Of a stretch of 64,000 nt of DNA, positions 16,848 to 26,357 are shown piece after piece. A program made the translations under genes and the position numbers. The DNA is taken from assembly GCF_947494025.1 (NCBI RefSeq), contig NZ_CANLTQ010000013.1, forward strand, positions 1 through 64,000, given 5' to 3'. Below the pieces are notes generated by a model, which was not told where the DNA came from, made no database searches, and saw only the letters and a list, made by a program, of their open reading frames with translations. Source of the DNA: an uncultured Jannaschia sp. (GTDB taxonomy: Bacteria > Pseudomonadota > Alphaproteobacteria > Rhodobacterales > Rhodobacteraceae). The first letter of the stretch is position 1, and each line of letters starts with the position of its first letter.

Positions 16848-19067
16848 ATGACGCGCGACACGCACGATCCGCGGGACGCGGCTCCGGATGCGCCGAAGAC
16901 GGCCGGATCGGGCGTCGCGTCGCCGAAGCGCTCCCCGAGGGTGGAGGGGTGGACGCGACGGGGCGGCAACTTCGAGCGGCGGCTGGCCGAGGCGCGGGCG
17001 AAGCGCGCCAAAAAGATCGGAAAGGGACCGTCCGGGAACGCCGCCACGCGCCCCGTACTGGATATCGCCGCGACGCTGGCCGGAGGAGCGGTGCCAAATA
17101 CCGGGGCGCGCAACGGCCCGGGCGCGGCTGCGTCCGTTCCCGGCGTCCATGCGGCTTCAGAAGCCGCACCCCCGAAATTGCCGGCCGCCGACGCGGCGCG
17201 CGATCGCCCGATGCGCCGGTTCGCGATTGCCGGGCTCGCGCTTTTTGGTGTGGCGGGATTGGCGATCGGGATCGGTCTGCATGGGCAGCCGGAGACCGTG
17301 GTGCCGGACGTTTCCCGCGGGGCGACAGGGCCGGCTCTGATCACCGTCGGTCCGGGCGCGTCCCGCGCGGCGCGGGACGCCGCGCCTTCGTCGCTTACGG
17401 AGGTCGCCGCGTTGTCGTCGCCGCAAAGCGCCGAGGCGCTGCCCCTCGTCGGCTCCCGTCTGCCGGAGGCGCGTACGGTTCGCGAGATCGCGGGCTCCCG
17501 CCCGGTCGAGCCGTCCGCCGCGGCGGGCTTCGCGCCGTCTCCTTCCTTGCCGGCTCGGTCTGCGCCCCCCACCGTTCCGCGATTCGCCGAACGTGACATC
17601 CCGGGCAGTGCGCTTCCCCCGATCACGAAAGCGAACGACGCTCCGGGAGCGATGGCGTTCGGTGGGTCCGCCCGTCCCGGCATTCTCGTGGCAGGCGAGT
17701 TCACCAAACGGCCCGAGCCTGTGCGACGGCCAAAGCTGACGGATACCGTCGCTGCGCCGCGACCGAATCATTCGATGCCGGTCAGGCCAGATGCGCGGGT
17801 CGCGGAACGCCCTCCCGTATCTGCGATGGCACCGCCCGAAACGATGCGGGCGCGATCGGTCGTTGAGGGTGTCGACGCACCGCAGTCGGGGGCACGTCCC
17901 GTCAATGCGAGCATCGTCGTGGCGACGCTCGTGGGACAGCGGACGGCCGCGCTTCCGGATCCCATCGCAACGGCACGCGACGCGGCGCCGGACAGGCTCC
18001 TGTCGCGCTTGGGGTGGCCGCCGACCGGCGACGCGCCGCTTCCGACGGCTATCCGATCGGCGCCTCCTCAAACAGCGACGCCCGGTGGATTCGGGGCGCC
18101 GGCGACGATCCGGAACGCGTCGTTGGTCGCGATGGCGTCGGTCGAAACGTCCGATCTGCCGCCGCTTGCAGCACGGCAGAGTGATCTGGCTCGACAGGGC
18201 TTCGCAGCCGACCGGCCGGTTCGCGCTCCCGCGGCCAGACCATCGCCCTCGGTCCGCTTCCGCGCCCCGACGATGACCGCTCCAGTGGCCGACGCGAGGG
18301 TTGAGCCCCGCATGGCCCGTTCGGACGGCTTCGCTCGCACGGGAGCCGCCATCGCGCCACGCCGGCCGGAGGCGGCGCCTGTGCGTCCGGCGCCTGTGCT
18401 CGACGTCATGCGGGACGCGCGTCCGGTCCCGAACACGCGGCCCCAGACGAGTTTCGTCGTCTCGGATCTTGGCGCAGCCCCGGCCCGGGTGGACGCGGCC
18501 CGGCCGCGCCCGGCGCGGGAGCTTGCCGTCCCGGCGTCGCGACCGGACCTCGTCGCGAGCCCCGCGCCGGAAATGAATCGACCGGCCCCCGAACCGGCGG
18601 ACCGCATCGCCGCGCGGGGGCACGGTCCGACATTCGGCCCGTCGGATCGCGACACAGAAGTAGACGCTCTGCTGCGGGTCGCGGCGGGGCGGCCCGATCT
18701 GGGGCGGCTGTCGAAACCGGCCACGCTGACCGGGCCGGAGAACCCCTTTTCCTGCATTGCCTGCGCGATGCCGCCGCCTTTCGGGTCGATCCCCGACGTC
18801 GCAGTGATCGTCGCGGAGGGCGCGGGGGACGCGTCGGACTACCTCGAGCACCTCCGGTCCTACGGCTTCCGCCGGATCGAGACGCGGCGCGCGCGATTGC
18901 CTGTCGCGCAGCCGCAGGTCCGGTATTTCCGCGCGGCGGATGCCGGCACGGCCCAGGCCCTTGCCGAGCAGGTCAGCGCGGAGCTGGTCGACCTGACCTG
19001 GTTCCTGCCGACGCCGGACGGCGGGTTGATCGAGATTCTGCTGTCGGAGGATTTCCAGCGGCATTGA
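16848..19067 (+). CDS. large disordered single-span envelope protein with C-terminal folded domain
   Basis: A 739-residue protein. Residues 1-122 are basic and cytoplasmic, one transmembrane helix lies at about 125-145, and residues 146-620 are a low-complexity Ala/Pro/Arg/Val region, likely unfolded in the periplasm. The last 110 residues look folded: an FSCIAC motif, then VAVIVAEGAGDASDYLEHL and VRYFRAADAGTAQALAEQV, a layout like the LytR_C / SPOR type of cell-wall domain. The Sel1 protein two genes on ends in a similar segment. The stop overlaps a TTG, and the next gene follows closely. Exact function unknown. Confidence 0.7.
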   Translation: MTRDTHDPRDAAPDAPKTAGSGVASPKRSPRVEGWTRRGGNFERRLAEARAKRAKKIGKGPSGNAATRPVLDIAATLAGGAVPNTGARNGPGAAASVPGVHAASEAAPPKLPAADAARDRPMRRFAIAGLALFGVAGLAIGIGLHGQPETVVPDVSRGATGPALITVGPGASRAARDAAPSSLTEVAALSSPQSAEALPLVGSRLPEARTVREIAGSRPVEPSAAAGFAPSPSLPARSAPPTVPRFAERDIPGSALPPITKANDAPGAMAFGGSARPGILVAGEFTKRPEPVRRPKLTDTVAAPRPNHSMPVRPDARVAERPPVSAMAPPETMRARSVVEGVDAPQSGARPVNASIVVATLVGQRTAALPDPIATARDAAPDRLLSRLGWPPTGDAPLPTAIRSAPPQTATPGGFGAPATIRNASLVAMASVETSDLPPLAARQSDLARQGFAADRPVRAPAARPSPSVRFRAPTMTAPVADARVEPRMARSDGFARTGAAIAPRRPEAAPVRPAPVLDVMRDARPVPNTRPQTSFVVSDLGAAPARVDAARPRPARELAVPASRPDLVASPAPEMNRPAPEPADRIAARGHGPTFGPSDRDTEVDALLRVAAGRPDLGRLSKPATLTGPENPFSCIACAMPPPFGSIPDVAVIVAEGAGDASDYLEHLRSYGFRRIETRRARLPVAQPQVRYFRAADAGTAQALAEQVSAELVDLTWFLPTPDGGLIEILLSEDFQRH

Positions 19068-19132
19068 AGTCGCCGCAAACGTTTTCACCGTTTCCACGTT
19101 CGTTCGATATAGATCTTGAAAAGGTCCGTTCC

Positions 19133-19555
19133 TTGAAACGATTTAGCAAAGCCGTCCCCGTCGCGATCGCTGCGGTCTCCCCGCCTTTTGCCGCCGCCTC
19201 ACAGGATGCCGGAAGCGCGACGCGCGGTCAGAAAACCTTCCGGGCCTCGACGCGGATGCGCGCGAGCGGGCGGGCCGTATCCGAACGGCCTCGGGTTTGT
19301 TCCGATGCAGGAAGCGTGCGCGTCCGGGCGGACCGATCCGACGCCCTCGACACGGCGACGCGCGCTTTCCGCAGGGATGACCCCTGTGTGACGATCATCG
19401 CGGGCGGGGCGGACACGATCGGCACGTTCGCGACGCAGGGCATCCCGGTCGAACGCCCGCAGGTCTCGGGTCGCGGCAACAGGGAGCTCCCGGTCGATAC
19501 CGGCGGCGACGTGCCGGAGCCCGGGAACCGCGTGGTGGAGATCAGCTGGCGGTGA
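19133..19555 (+). CDS. small secreted protein in the envelope cluster
   Basis: A 140-residue protein read from a TTG at 19133 that has AAAGG eight bases upstream and opens a signal peptide (LKRFSKAVPVAIAAV, cleavage near FAAA). The longer frame from 19064 would hide this signal. The mature part is basic, with two cysteines about 60 residues apart, and no family is recognised. Its stop overlaps the GTG of the Sel1 gene (GTGA), which argues that it is a real gene despite its unusual composition. Confidence 0.5.
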   Translation: MKRFSKAVPVAIAAVSPPFAAASQDAGSATRGQKTFRASTRMRASGRAVSERPRVCSDAGSVRVRADRSDALDTATRAFRRDDPCVTIIAGGADTIGTFATQGIPVERPQVSGRGNRELPVDTGGDVPEPGNRVVEISWR

Positions 19556-20664
19556 CGCGGGGCTTCGGACCGCTGCTCCGCGCAAGCCTTCTTGCGCTGG
19601 CGTTCCTGCCGGGCCCGGGGCGGGCGCAGACCGGGGCTTCGGCCTATGCGGCGGAGGATTACGCGGCGGCGGCGGAACTCTGGCGGGCGGAGGCGCGAGA
19701 CGGATCGGTGGAGGCGATGCTGGGTCTTGCCCGTCTGGCCGATCGCGGCCTCGGGCTGCCGCGCGATCCGGAGCAGGCGTTCGACTGGTACCTCCGTGCG
19801 GCGGAAGCCGGGTCCGCCGAGGCGCAGTTCAACCTGGGCGTTCTATACGACATCGGCACCGGAACGGCGCGGGACGCGGGCGAGGCGACGCTCTGGTACA
19901 CGCGCGCGGCGCTGCGCGGCAATCCGCAGGCGCAATACAATCTCGGCCTGATCTATTCGTTCGGCGCGGCGGGTGCGAAGAGCGACGCGGTTGCCGCGGC
20001 CTGGTTCGAAGCGGCAGCCGACGAATTGCCCGCCGCGCACGACAAGCTCGACGAGCTGTCACGGGACAACGCGCCGTCCGGCGACCTCACCCCCCCCGAG
20101 CTTCGGTTCGCCGATCTGGGCCCGGAGGGATTGGAGCTCGTCTGGGTGGACACGGGAGGAAGCCCTTCGGAATTCCTTGTCGAGATCGTGGACGTACCGG
20201 AACCGGGGGAGACGTTCGCCGCGCCGCGCCTGCTGCGCCGTACGTCCTTGTCGGGACTGCTCGACCCGTCGGAGGCGTCCGGCGACCTTCTCGTCGCGCG
20301 GGTCAGCGCGCTCGGGACCGATGGGGAGAGCTATGCCGCCTCCGACTGGGCGGGCGGCGCGGCCGGCCCGGCCGGCCGGGCGAGGCTTCAGGTGGATGCC
20401 GGCGACGCCCGTGCGGTCCGGCTCGCCGAACTGGTCGCGGCGGACCTCGCGTCCGGCGGGATCTGGGCGCGGATCGAGACGGCGGATGCGGCGGCCCCGG
20501 GCGGCCGCTCGGGCGTCCGCTACGGCTGGCGCGAGGATGCCGCGCTCGCACGCGCAGTGACCACGCTGATCCCGGTCCTGACCGAGGCCGACGCGACCTT
20601 CGTGCCCGATGCGGATCTGCTGCCGGGCGAGATCGCGATCCGGATCGCCGGTTCCCGATCCTGA
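19552..20664 (+). CDS. Sel1-repeat periplasmic protein
   Basis: A 370-residue protein with a signal peptide (to about residue 25, GRA|QTG). Three to four Sel1 repeats fill residues 30-165 (AEAGSAEAQFNLGVLYDIGTG, ALRGNPQAQYNLGLIYSFG), helical protein-binding repeats. Residues 280-370 form a second domain with GVRYGWREDAALARAVTTL and a closing PGEIAIRI, similar in layout to the end of the 739-residue protein upstream. Sel1 proteins act as envelope assembly or signalling adaptors; the partner may be that neighbour. Confidence 0.75.
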   Translation: MTRGFGPLLRASLLALAFLPGPGRAQTGASAYAAEDYAAAAELWRAEARDGSVEAMLGLARLADRGLGLPRDPEQAFDWYLRAAEAGSAEAQFNLGVLYDIGTGTARDAGEATLWYTRAALRGNPQAQYNLGLIYSFGAAGAKSDAVAAAWFEAAADELPAAHDKLDELSRDNAPSGDLTPPELRFADLGPEGLELVWVDTGGSPSEFLVEIVDVPEPGETFAAPRLLRRTSLSGLLDPSEASGDLLVARVSALGTDGESYAASDWAGGAAGPAGRARLQVDAGDARAVRLAELVAADLASGGIWARIETADAAAPGGRSGVRYGWREDAALARAVTTLIPVLTEADATFVPDADLLPGEIAIRIAGSRS

Positions 20665-20722
20665 GGCGCGGACCGGGAACCGGGCAGAGACGTCCGGCGT
20701 CTTGTCCGAAGGAGGTACTTGC

Positions 20723-21118
20723 GTGACACCGGACATGACCGCACGGCTTGACCGTCTGGATCGCCTCGCCCGCAACATGGACAGCCGCTACCGCATTCCG
20801 GGGACCGGTATCCGCTTCGGCTGGGACTCGATCCTCGGGCTGGTCCCGGGGCTCGGCGACGTGGCCTCGCTCGGCCCGGCCGGCTTCATCTGGCTGGAGG
20901 CGCACCGGATGGGCGTGCCCAATTCGGTCAAGGCGCGCATGGCCGCCAATATCGGCATCGACTGGATCGTCGGCTCGGTTCCGCTGGTGGGCGATCTGCT
21001 CGATGTCGGGCTCAAGGCCAACCGGCGCAACGTCGCTCTCCTGCGGGAGCATTTCGCGTCGTCGGACGGCAGGCCCGCGACGGAGGCGCGAACCGACACG
21101 CTGGTTTCCTGGCAATGA
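20723..21118 (+). CDS. DUF4112 membrane protein
   Basis: A 131-residue protein of the DUF4112 family: RLDRLARNMDSRYRIPGTGIRFGWDSILGLVPGLGD followed by two hydrophobic helices and DWIVGSVPLVGDLLDV. The twin 'G-x-x-P-x-x-G-D' motifs are the family signature. The function is unknown. GTG at 20723 follows GGAGG by seven bases. Its stop overlaps the YihY start (ATGA). Confidence 0.85.
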   Translation: MTPDMTARLDRLDRLARNMDSRYRIPGTGIRFGWDSILGLVPGLGDVASLGPAGFIWLEAHRMGVPNSVKARMAANIGIDWIVGSVPLVGDLLDVGLKANRRNVALLREHFASSDGRPATEARTDTLVSWQ

Positions 21119-22098
21119 GCGTCGCCCGAAGCACCCGGGAGATCGCGCGCGCGGAGCCGGACCGGGGGCGCGACGCCAAGCGGCCGTCGTCGATCCCCTG
21201 GCGGGGGTGGAAGGACATCTTCTTCCGCGTCGCCGGGCAGGTCGCGAAGGATCACGTCGGTCTGGTCGCCGCCGGCATCGCCTTCTACGGCCTGCTTGCG
21301 ATCTTTCCGGCCATCACCGCGCTGATGGCAATCGCCGGTCTCCTCTACCAGCCGCAGGAACTCGTGGGCGCGCTCGAGGGCATCTCCTCCGTCGTGCCGC
21401 CGGATGTGAGCCGCATCCTGCTCGACCAGGCGATGCAGGTGGCGGGCACCCAGCAGAGCGGGCTGACGCTCGGCCTGATCCTCGGTCTGGCGCTGGCGCT
21501 CTGGTCTGCCTCGATCGGGGTAGGCAGTCTGATCGAGGGGCTCAACATGGCTTACGACGAGCGCGAGACCCGTAGCTACGTCATCCTCAAGCTCCAGACG
21601 ATCGTGATGACCTTCATCATGATCATCGCCGTCATCGTCGCCGCGTTGATGATGATCGCGCTGCCGGTCGCGCTGTCCTTCCTCGCCATTGCGCCCTGGC
21701 TCGAGCGGGTGATCCAGATCCTCGCCTACATCCCGATGGCGCTCGTCTTCGTCGGCGGCGTGGTCGCCTTCTATCGGTGGGGGCCCGACCGGAACCCCGC
21801 CAAGCTGCGCTGGCTCACCCCCGGCGCGCTGGTGGCGAGCGGGGTGTGGCTGATCGTGTCGATCGGGTTCTCGATCTACGTGCAGAACTTCTCGAGCTAC
21901 AACGAGACCTTCGGCTCGCTCGCCGGGGTGATCGTCATGTTGATGTGGATGTGGCTCTCGGCCTACGTGATCCTGATGGGGGCGGAGCTCAATTCCGAGA
22001 TCGAGGCGCAGACGGCGCGCGATTCCACGATCGGACAGCGGGAGCCCATGGGCGAGCGGAACGCGGTAAAGGCGGATGAGCTTGGCCCCGCGCGGTGA
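21115..22098 (+). CDS. YihY/BrkB-family inner-membrane protein
   Basis: A 327-residue protein with six transmembrane helices and the YihY hallmarks: HVGLVAAGIAFYGLLAIFPA near residue 45, SIGVGSLIEGLNMAYDERETRS, and a final WMWLSAYVILMGAELNSEIE. The family was once called ribonuclease BN, wrongly; its transport role is not settled. It overlaps the previous gene by four bases and the AI-2E gene by 23, forming a three-gene membrane operon. Confidence 0.9.
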   Translation: MSVARSTREIARAEPDRGRDAKRPSSIPWRGWKDIFFRVAGQVAKDHVGLVAAGIAFYGLLAIFPAITALMAIAGLLYQPQELVGALEGISSVVPPDVSRILLDQAMQVAGTQQSGLTLGLILGLALALWSASIGVGSLIEGLNMAYDERETRSYVILKLQTIVMTFIMIIAVIVAALMMIALPVALSFLAIAPWLERVIQILAYIPMALVFVGGVVAFYRWGPDRNPAKLRWLTPGALVASGVWLIVSIGFSIYVQNFSSYNETFGSLAGVIVMLMWMWLSAYVILMGAELNSEIEAQTARDSTIGQREPMGERNAVKADELGPAR

Positions 22099-23242
22099 AC
22101 CCCGGGACATTCCGCGCGAGCCCGGCGGCATCGCCGCGCTTCCGCAGCTGCCGCCCGTCAAAAAACAGCGTCATCCCCTCGTCGTTCCGGTCACCGGGAT
22201 CTTCCTGCTCCTGCTCGTGCAGGCCCTGGTCTTCGCTTCCCCGTTCCTGATCCCGGTCACCAGCGCGGTGCTGGGCTACTTCATCCTCAACGCGCCCCGA
22301 CGGGGGCTCAGCAAGCTGGGCATCCCCGCCCCGGTCTCGGCGGGGATCTTCACGCTGACGATCGGTCTGGCGCTGGTAATGGGCGCGGTGATGCTGAGCA
22401 CGCCGGTAACGAGGTTCGTCGGCGACATCCCGCACCTCATCGACGAGATGGTCGGCATGGTATCCGGACCGGGCGGCATCTTCGAGTCGATCTCGGAAGC
22501 GGCCGAGGCGACCGAGCGCGCGCTGGAGGACGAGGACGAGCGCCCGATGCGGGTGGAGGTCGTCGACAGTTCCGGCATCGCCACCTCGGTCGCCACCATC
22601 GCGCCGGGATTGCTGAGCCAGGTCGTCTTCGCGATGTGTCTGCTGTTCTTCCTCGTGGCATCGGGCGACCTGTTCATCCAGAAGGCCGTGCAGGTCGCGG
22701 ACCGGTTCGAGGACAAGAAGAACACCGTCCGCACCGTCCACACGATCGAGAAGCGGCTGGGCAACTACCTTGGCGCCATCACGCTGATCAATATCGGGCT
22801 CGGCCTGTGCATCGGTCTCGGCATGTGGTGGTGGGGCCTGCCGTCGCCCTGGCTGATCGGATTGATGGCCGCCACGCTCAACTTCATTCCCTTTGTCGGC
22901 GCGGTCGTTGGCTCGGCTATCGCGGGCATCATCGGCTTCGTGTCGTTCGGCGATCCCTGGCCGGCGCTCGGCGCGTTCGCGACCTATTACGGCATGACCT
23001 CGCTGGAGGGGCAGCTGATCACGCCGGCCCTGGTCGGGCAGCGGCTGCGCCTCAACATCGTGATGGTGTTCCTGTCGGTCGCGTTCTTCGCCTGGATCTG
23101 GTCGGTGATGGGCATGGTCTTCGCCGTGCCGCTGCTGATCGTGGTGAAGGTCGTCTGCGACAGCATCCCGAAGTTCCGCAAGGTCGGCCTTTTTCTCGGC
23201 GACGCGGAAGGCTTCCAGCCCGGGGAATCGCGCTCCGACTGA
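22076..23242 (+). CDS. AI-2E family transporter (TqsA/PerM-like)
   Basis: A 388-residue inner-membrane protein of the AI-2E/UPF0118 family. There are seven to eight helices, with a soluble insertion at about 120-165 rich in Glu/Asp (ATERALEDEDERPMRVEVVD). The conserved GLPSPWLIGLMAATLNFIPFVG block lies near residue 260, and QLITPALVGQRL follows. Some members move autoinducer-2, others act as Na+/H+ antiporters; which applies here cannot be told. The start lies inside the YihY gene, with AAAGG upstream. Confidence 0.88.
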   Translation: MSLAPRGEPRDIPREPGGIAALPQLPPVKKQRHPLVVPVTGIFLLLLVQALVFASPFLIPVTSAVLGYFILNAPRRGLSKLGIPAPVSAGIFTLTIGLALVMGAVMLSTPVTRFVGDIPHLIDEMVGMVSGPGGIFESISEAAEATERALEDEDERPMRVEVVDSSGIATSVATIAPGLLSQVVFAMCLLFFLVASGDLFIQKAVQVADRFEDKKNTVRTVHTIEKRLGNYLGAITLINIGLGLCIGLGMWWWGLPSPWLIGLMAATLNFIPFVGAVVGSAIAGIIGFVSFGDPWPALGAFATYYGMTSLEGQLITPALVGQRLRLNIVMVFLSVAFFAWIWSVMGMVFAVPLLIVVKVVCDSIPKFRKVGLFLGDAEGFQPGESRSD

Positions 23243-23358
23243 CCCCGCGTCGGGTGCGGGCCCGGCGCGAAACCGGTTGCGGCATGGATGTGGTTCGATA
23301 ACCTGCGCGCGAGGACGCCGCGGGGGAACGGGGACGTCCGACCTGAAGGGAGATAGGG

Positions 23359-24315
23359 ATGACCGACACGTTTCGCGCGCTTCTGACCGGTGCGGCCATG
23401 TTCACGGCCGGTGCGGCCGGCGCGGCCGAATGCATCGCGCCCGCCAATCCGGGCGGCGGCTGGGACTTCACCTGCCGGCAGATCGGCAAGATCATGTACG
23501 ACATCGGGGCGGTCGAGCAGCCCGTGCAGGTCACCAACATGGCCGGTGCCGGCGGCGGGCTGGCCTTTCAGACCGTCGTGAACGAGCGCAACGAGGACGA
23601 GGACCTGATGGTCGCGGCCTCCGTGGCGACCGTCACCCGGCTCGCGCAGAACGCCTATGGCGGCTCCACTTCGGATCAGGTGCGCTTCGTGGGCGCGATC
23701 GGCGCCGATCCGGGGGTCATCGTCGTCGCCGCCGACAGCCCGTTCCAGAGCCTGACCGACATGCTCGACGCGATCGAGGCGGACCCGTCTTCCGTTTCCT
23801 TCGCCGGCGGGTCCGCGGCGGGCGGGTTCGATCACCTGAAGGTGCTGCAACTGGCGCAGGCCCACGGGGTCGAGGACCTCCGTTCGATCAAGTATATCGG
23901 CGTCGATGGCGGGGCCGACGCGATCACCCAGACCATTGGCGGCTTCACCGATGGAATGACCGGGGACATGTCCGAGATCGTGGGCTTCATCGAATCGGGC
24001 GAGGTGCGCGCGTTGGCCGTCCTGTCCGACGAGAGGATCGAGGGGTTCGACATCCCCACGGCGATCGAGCAGGGCGTCGACATGACGGGCGTGAACTGGC
24101 GCGGCCTTTATGTTCCGGGCGGCATCTCCGACGAGCGCTTCGCGGAATGGGCCGACAAGCTGCGCGCCGTGGCCGAAAGCGAGGAATGGCAGCAGGCGAT
24201 GGTCAACAACGGTCTGGCCCCGTTCACGAGCGTCGGCGACGAGTTCCAGTCATTCGTGGACGAGAGCATCGAAAGCCAGGCCGAGCTGTCGCGCGAGATC
24301 GGCATCATCCAGTGA
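23359..24315 (+). CDS. tctC: tripartite tricarboxylate transporter substrate-binding protein
   Basis: A 318-residue periplasmic binding protein of the TctC/Bug family. The signal peptide ends near residue 22 (GAA|AEC). The mature protein begins ECIAPANPGGGWDFTCRQIGK, the TctC start that positions the ligand carboxylates, and later has the AGGGLAF and GGSAAGGFDHL loops. It delivers a small organic acid to TctAB. It is the first gene of tctC-tctB-tctA-atuA-DUF4387. AAGGGAG precedes the ATG. No TctDE two-component genes are nearby. Confidence 0.92.
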   Translation: MTDTFRALLTGAAMFTAGAAGAAECIAPANPGGGWDFTCRQIGKIMYDIGAVEQPVQVTNMAGAGGGLAFQTVVNERNEDEDLMVAASVATVTRLAQNAYGGSTSDQVRFVGAIGADPGVIVVAADSPFQSLTDMLDAIEADPSSVSFAGGSAAGGFDHLKVLQLAQAHGVEDLRSIKYIGVDGGADAITQTIGGFTDGMTGDMSEIVGFIESGEVRALAVLSDERIEGFDIPTAIEQGVDMTGVNWRGLYVPGGISDERFAEWADKLRAVAESEEWQQAMVNNGLAPFTSVGDEFQSFVDESIESQAELSREIGIIQ

Positions 24316-24385
24316 ACGCCCCGGGGAACGCGGCCGGCGGCGGCCGGCCCGGGGAGCATCCGGCCGCCCGCGGGGGCGCGTCCGG

Positions 24386-24835
24386 ATGACCGGCCCGGCG
24401 GGAAAAGGCGACCGCATCTTCGGGGCGGTCGTCATCCTCGGCGCCGTGGCCTACGGCGCCGCCGCGCTCAAGTTGCAGGTCGGGTTCATGACCGATCCGG
24501 TCGGCGCCAAGACCTTTCCGCTTCTGGTCGCGGGCGTGTCGGTCATCTGCGGACTGGTCATGGTGCTGAAGCCGGATCCCGATCCTGACGCCCCCGATGG
24601 CGGGACATGGGCCCGGCTCGCCATCGCGGTGGCGACGCTCGTGGCCTATGCCTACGCCTTGCGACCGCTGGGCTTCCTTTTGCCCACGACGGTCGCCGCC
24701 GCGATCCTGAGTTACCTCATCGAGCCCCGCCCGCGCTATGCGGCGCTGGCGGGGCTGGGCCTCGCGGTCGGGCTTTTCGTCCTGTTCCGCTTCGTGCTGG
24801 GTCTCGGGCTCGTCGCCTGGCCCCGGGGGCTCTGA
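24386..24835 (+). CDS. tctB: tripartite tricarboxylate transporter small membrane subunit
   Basis: A 149-residue protein with four transmembrane helices and the TctB opening (DRIFGAVVILGAVAYGAAALKL..FMTDPVGAKTFPLLV). It pairs with TctA to form the membrane unit. The ATG at 24386 is the first in-frame start giving family length. The tctA GTG follows one base after its stop. Confidence 0.92.
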   Translation: MTGPAGKGDRIFGAVVILGAVAYGAAALKLQVGFMTDPVGAKTFPLLVAGVSVICGLVMVLKPDPDPDAPDGGTWARLAIAVATLVAYAYALRPLGFLLPTTVAAAILSYLIEPRPRYAALAGLGLAVGLFVLFRFVLGLGLVAWPRGL

Positions 24836-24836
24836 G

Positions 24837-26357
24837 GTGGATATCCTTTCGAACCTCGCGCTCGGCTTTTCCGTGGCATTGTCACCCTGGACGCTGTTCC
24901 TCTCGGTCGTCGGATGCTTCATCGGCACGATCGTGGGCGCGCTGCCGGGGCTCGGGCCGTCGAACGGCGTGGCGCTGCTGATTCCCATCACCTTCACGAT
25001 GGGCCTCGACGCGACCGCGGCACTGGTCCTGCTCACCTCGGTCTATTACGGCGCGATGTACGGGGGGCGGATCAGCTCGATCCTCCTCAACATCCCCGGC
25101 GACGAGCCTGCGATGATGACCACGCTCGACGGCTACCCGATGGCGCGATCCGGCCGGGCGGGGGATGCGCTGGTGATCTCGGGGGTGGCCTCCTTCGTCG
25201 GCGCCCTGTTCGCGACGGCGGCGCTCGCGCTGGTGGCACCGCTGCTCGCCCGGGTGGCATATCTTTTCGGACCCGCAGAGTACTTCGCGCTCTACCTCCT
25301 TGCCTTCTCGACCCTGGGCGGCATCGCCTCGAAGAACCAGGCCAAGGCCGCGCTCGCCTCCGCCATCGGGCTCGGCATCGCGATGATCGGGCTCGACAAT
25401 TCTTCCGGCTTCATGCGCTTCACCGGGGGCAACCTCCACCTCGCCGACGGGGTGGATTTCCTCGTGGCGATCGTCGGCCTCTTCGCGGTCTCGGAGGTCT
25501 TCGTCTTCATCGAAAGCCACGGCAGGGGCAGTGCCATCGGCGTCAAGCTCGACCGGGTGACGGTGCCCTGGCGGGAGCTGTGGGCGACCCGCTGGACGAT
25601 GCTGCGCGCCTCGGTGCTGGGCTTCGTCGCGGGCGTGCTGCCCGGCGCGGGCGCGTCGCTGGGCTCGTTCCTCACCTACATGATGGAGAAGTCCATCGCC
25701 GGGGCCAAAGGCGGCTTCGGCACCGGAGTCGCGAAGGGCGTGGCCGCGCCCGAGGCCGGCAACAACGCCGCGGCCGGCGGCGCGCTCGTTCCGATGCTGA
25801 CGCTGGGCGTGCCCGGTTCGGGGACGACGGCGGTTCTGCTCGCGGTACTGATGACGCTCAACATCACGCCGGGGCCGACCCTTTTCGCCAACAACCCCGA
25901 CGTGGTCTGGGGATTGATCGCGTCGCTGCTGATCGCGAACTTCGTCCTGCTCGCCATGAACGTCCCGATGGTGAAGGTCTTCGTCCGCGTCCTGTCGGTG
26001 CCGCCGCAGCTTCTGCTGCCGGGCGTGATGATGGTCAGTTTCGTGGGGATCTACTCGTTGACGGGGAGCTATTTCGATCTGCTCCTGATGGTCGTGTTCG
26101 GCATCATGGGCTGGCTCTTCCGCAAGCTCGACATACCCACCGTTCCCGTGATCCTGGGCATTCTGCTCGGCAATGCGATGGAGAACAACCTGCGTCGGGC
26201 GATGACGCTGTCGGACGGGGACGTGACCTTCCTGTTCTCCTCCGGCATTGCTATCGGTCTATGGATCGCGGCGGTGCTGGGCTTCGTCGCGCCCCTGTTC
26301 CTGCGGCGCGTCCTGCGCCGGCCCGAGGTGCCCGACCATGCCAGACCGGCAGACTAG
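24837..26357 (+). CDS. tctA: tripartite tricarboxylate transporter large permease
   Basis: A 506-residue permease with about 12 helices. The TctA signatures are visible: GALPGLGPSNGVALLIP (residues about 36-52), YYGAMYGGRISSILLNIPGDE, and in the second half the related GVLPGAGASLGSFLTYM and VPMLTLGVPGSGTTAVLL. It moves the acid captured by TctC with a cation gradient. GTG at 24837 gives normal length. Its end overlaps the AtuA gene by 20 bases. Confidence 0.94.
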   Translation: MDILSNLALGFSVALSPWTLFLSVVGCFIGTIVGALPGLGPSNGVALLIPITFTMGLDATAALVLLTSVYYGAMYGGRISSILLNIPGDEPAMMTTLDGYPMARSGRAGDALVISGVASFVGALFATAALALVAPLLARVAYLFGPAEYFALYLLAFSTLGGIASKNQAKAALASAIGLGIAMIGLDNSSGFMRFTGGNLHLADGVDFLVAIVGLFAVSEVFVFIESHGRGSAIGVKLDRVTVPWRELWATRWTMLRASVLGFVAGVLPGAGASLGSFLTYMMEKSIAGAKGGFGTGVAKGVAAPEAGNNAAAGGALVPMLTLGVPGSGTTAVLLAVLMTLNITPGPTLFANNPDVVWGLIASLLIANFVLLAMNVPMVKVFVRVLSVPPQLLLPGVMMVSFVGIYSLTGSYFDLLLMVVFGIMGWLFRKLDIPTVPVILGILLGNAMENNLRRAMTLSDGDVTFLFSSGIAIGLWIAAVLGFVAPLFLRRVLRRPEVPDHARPAD

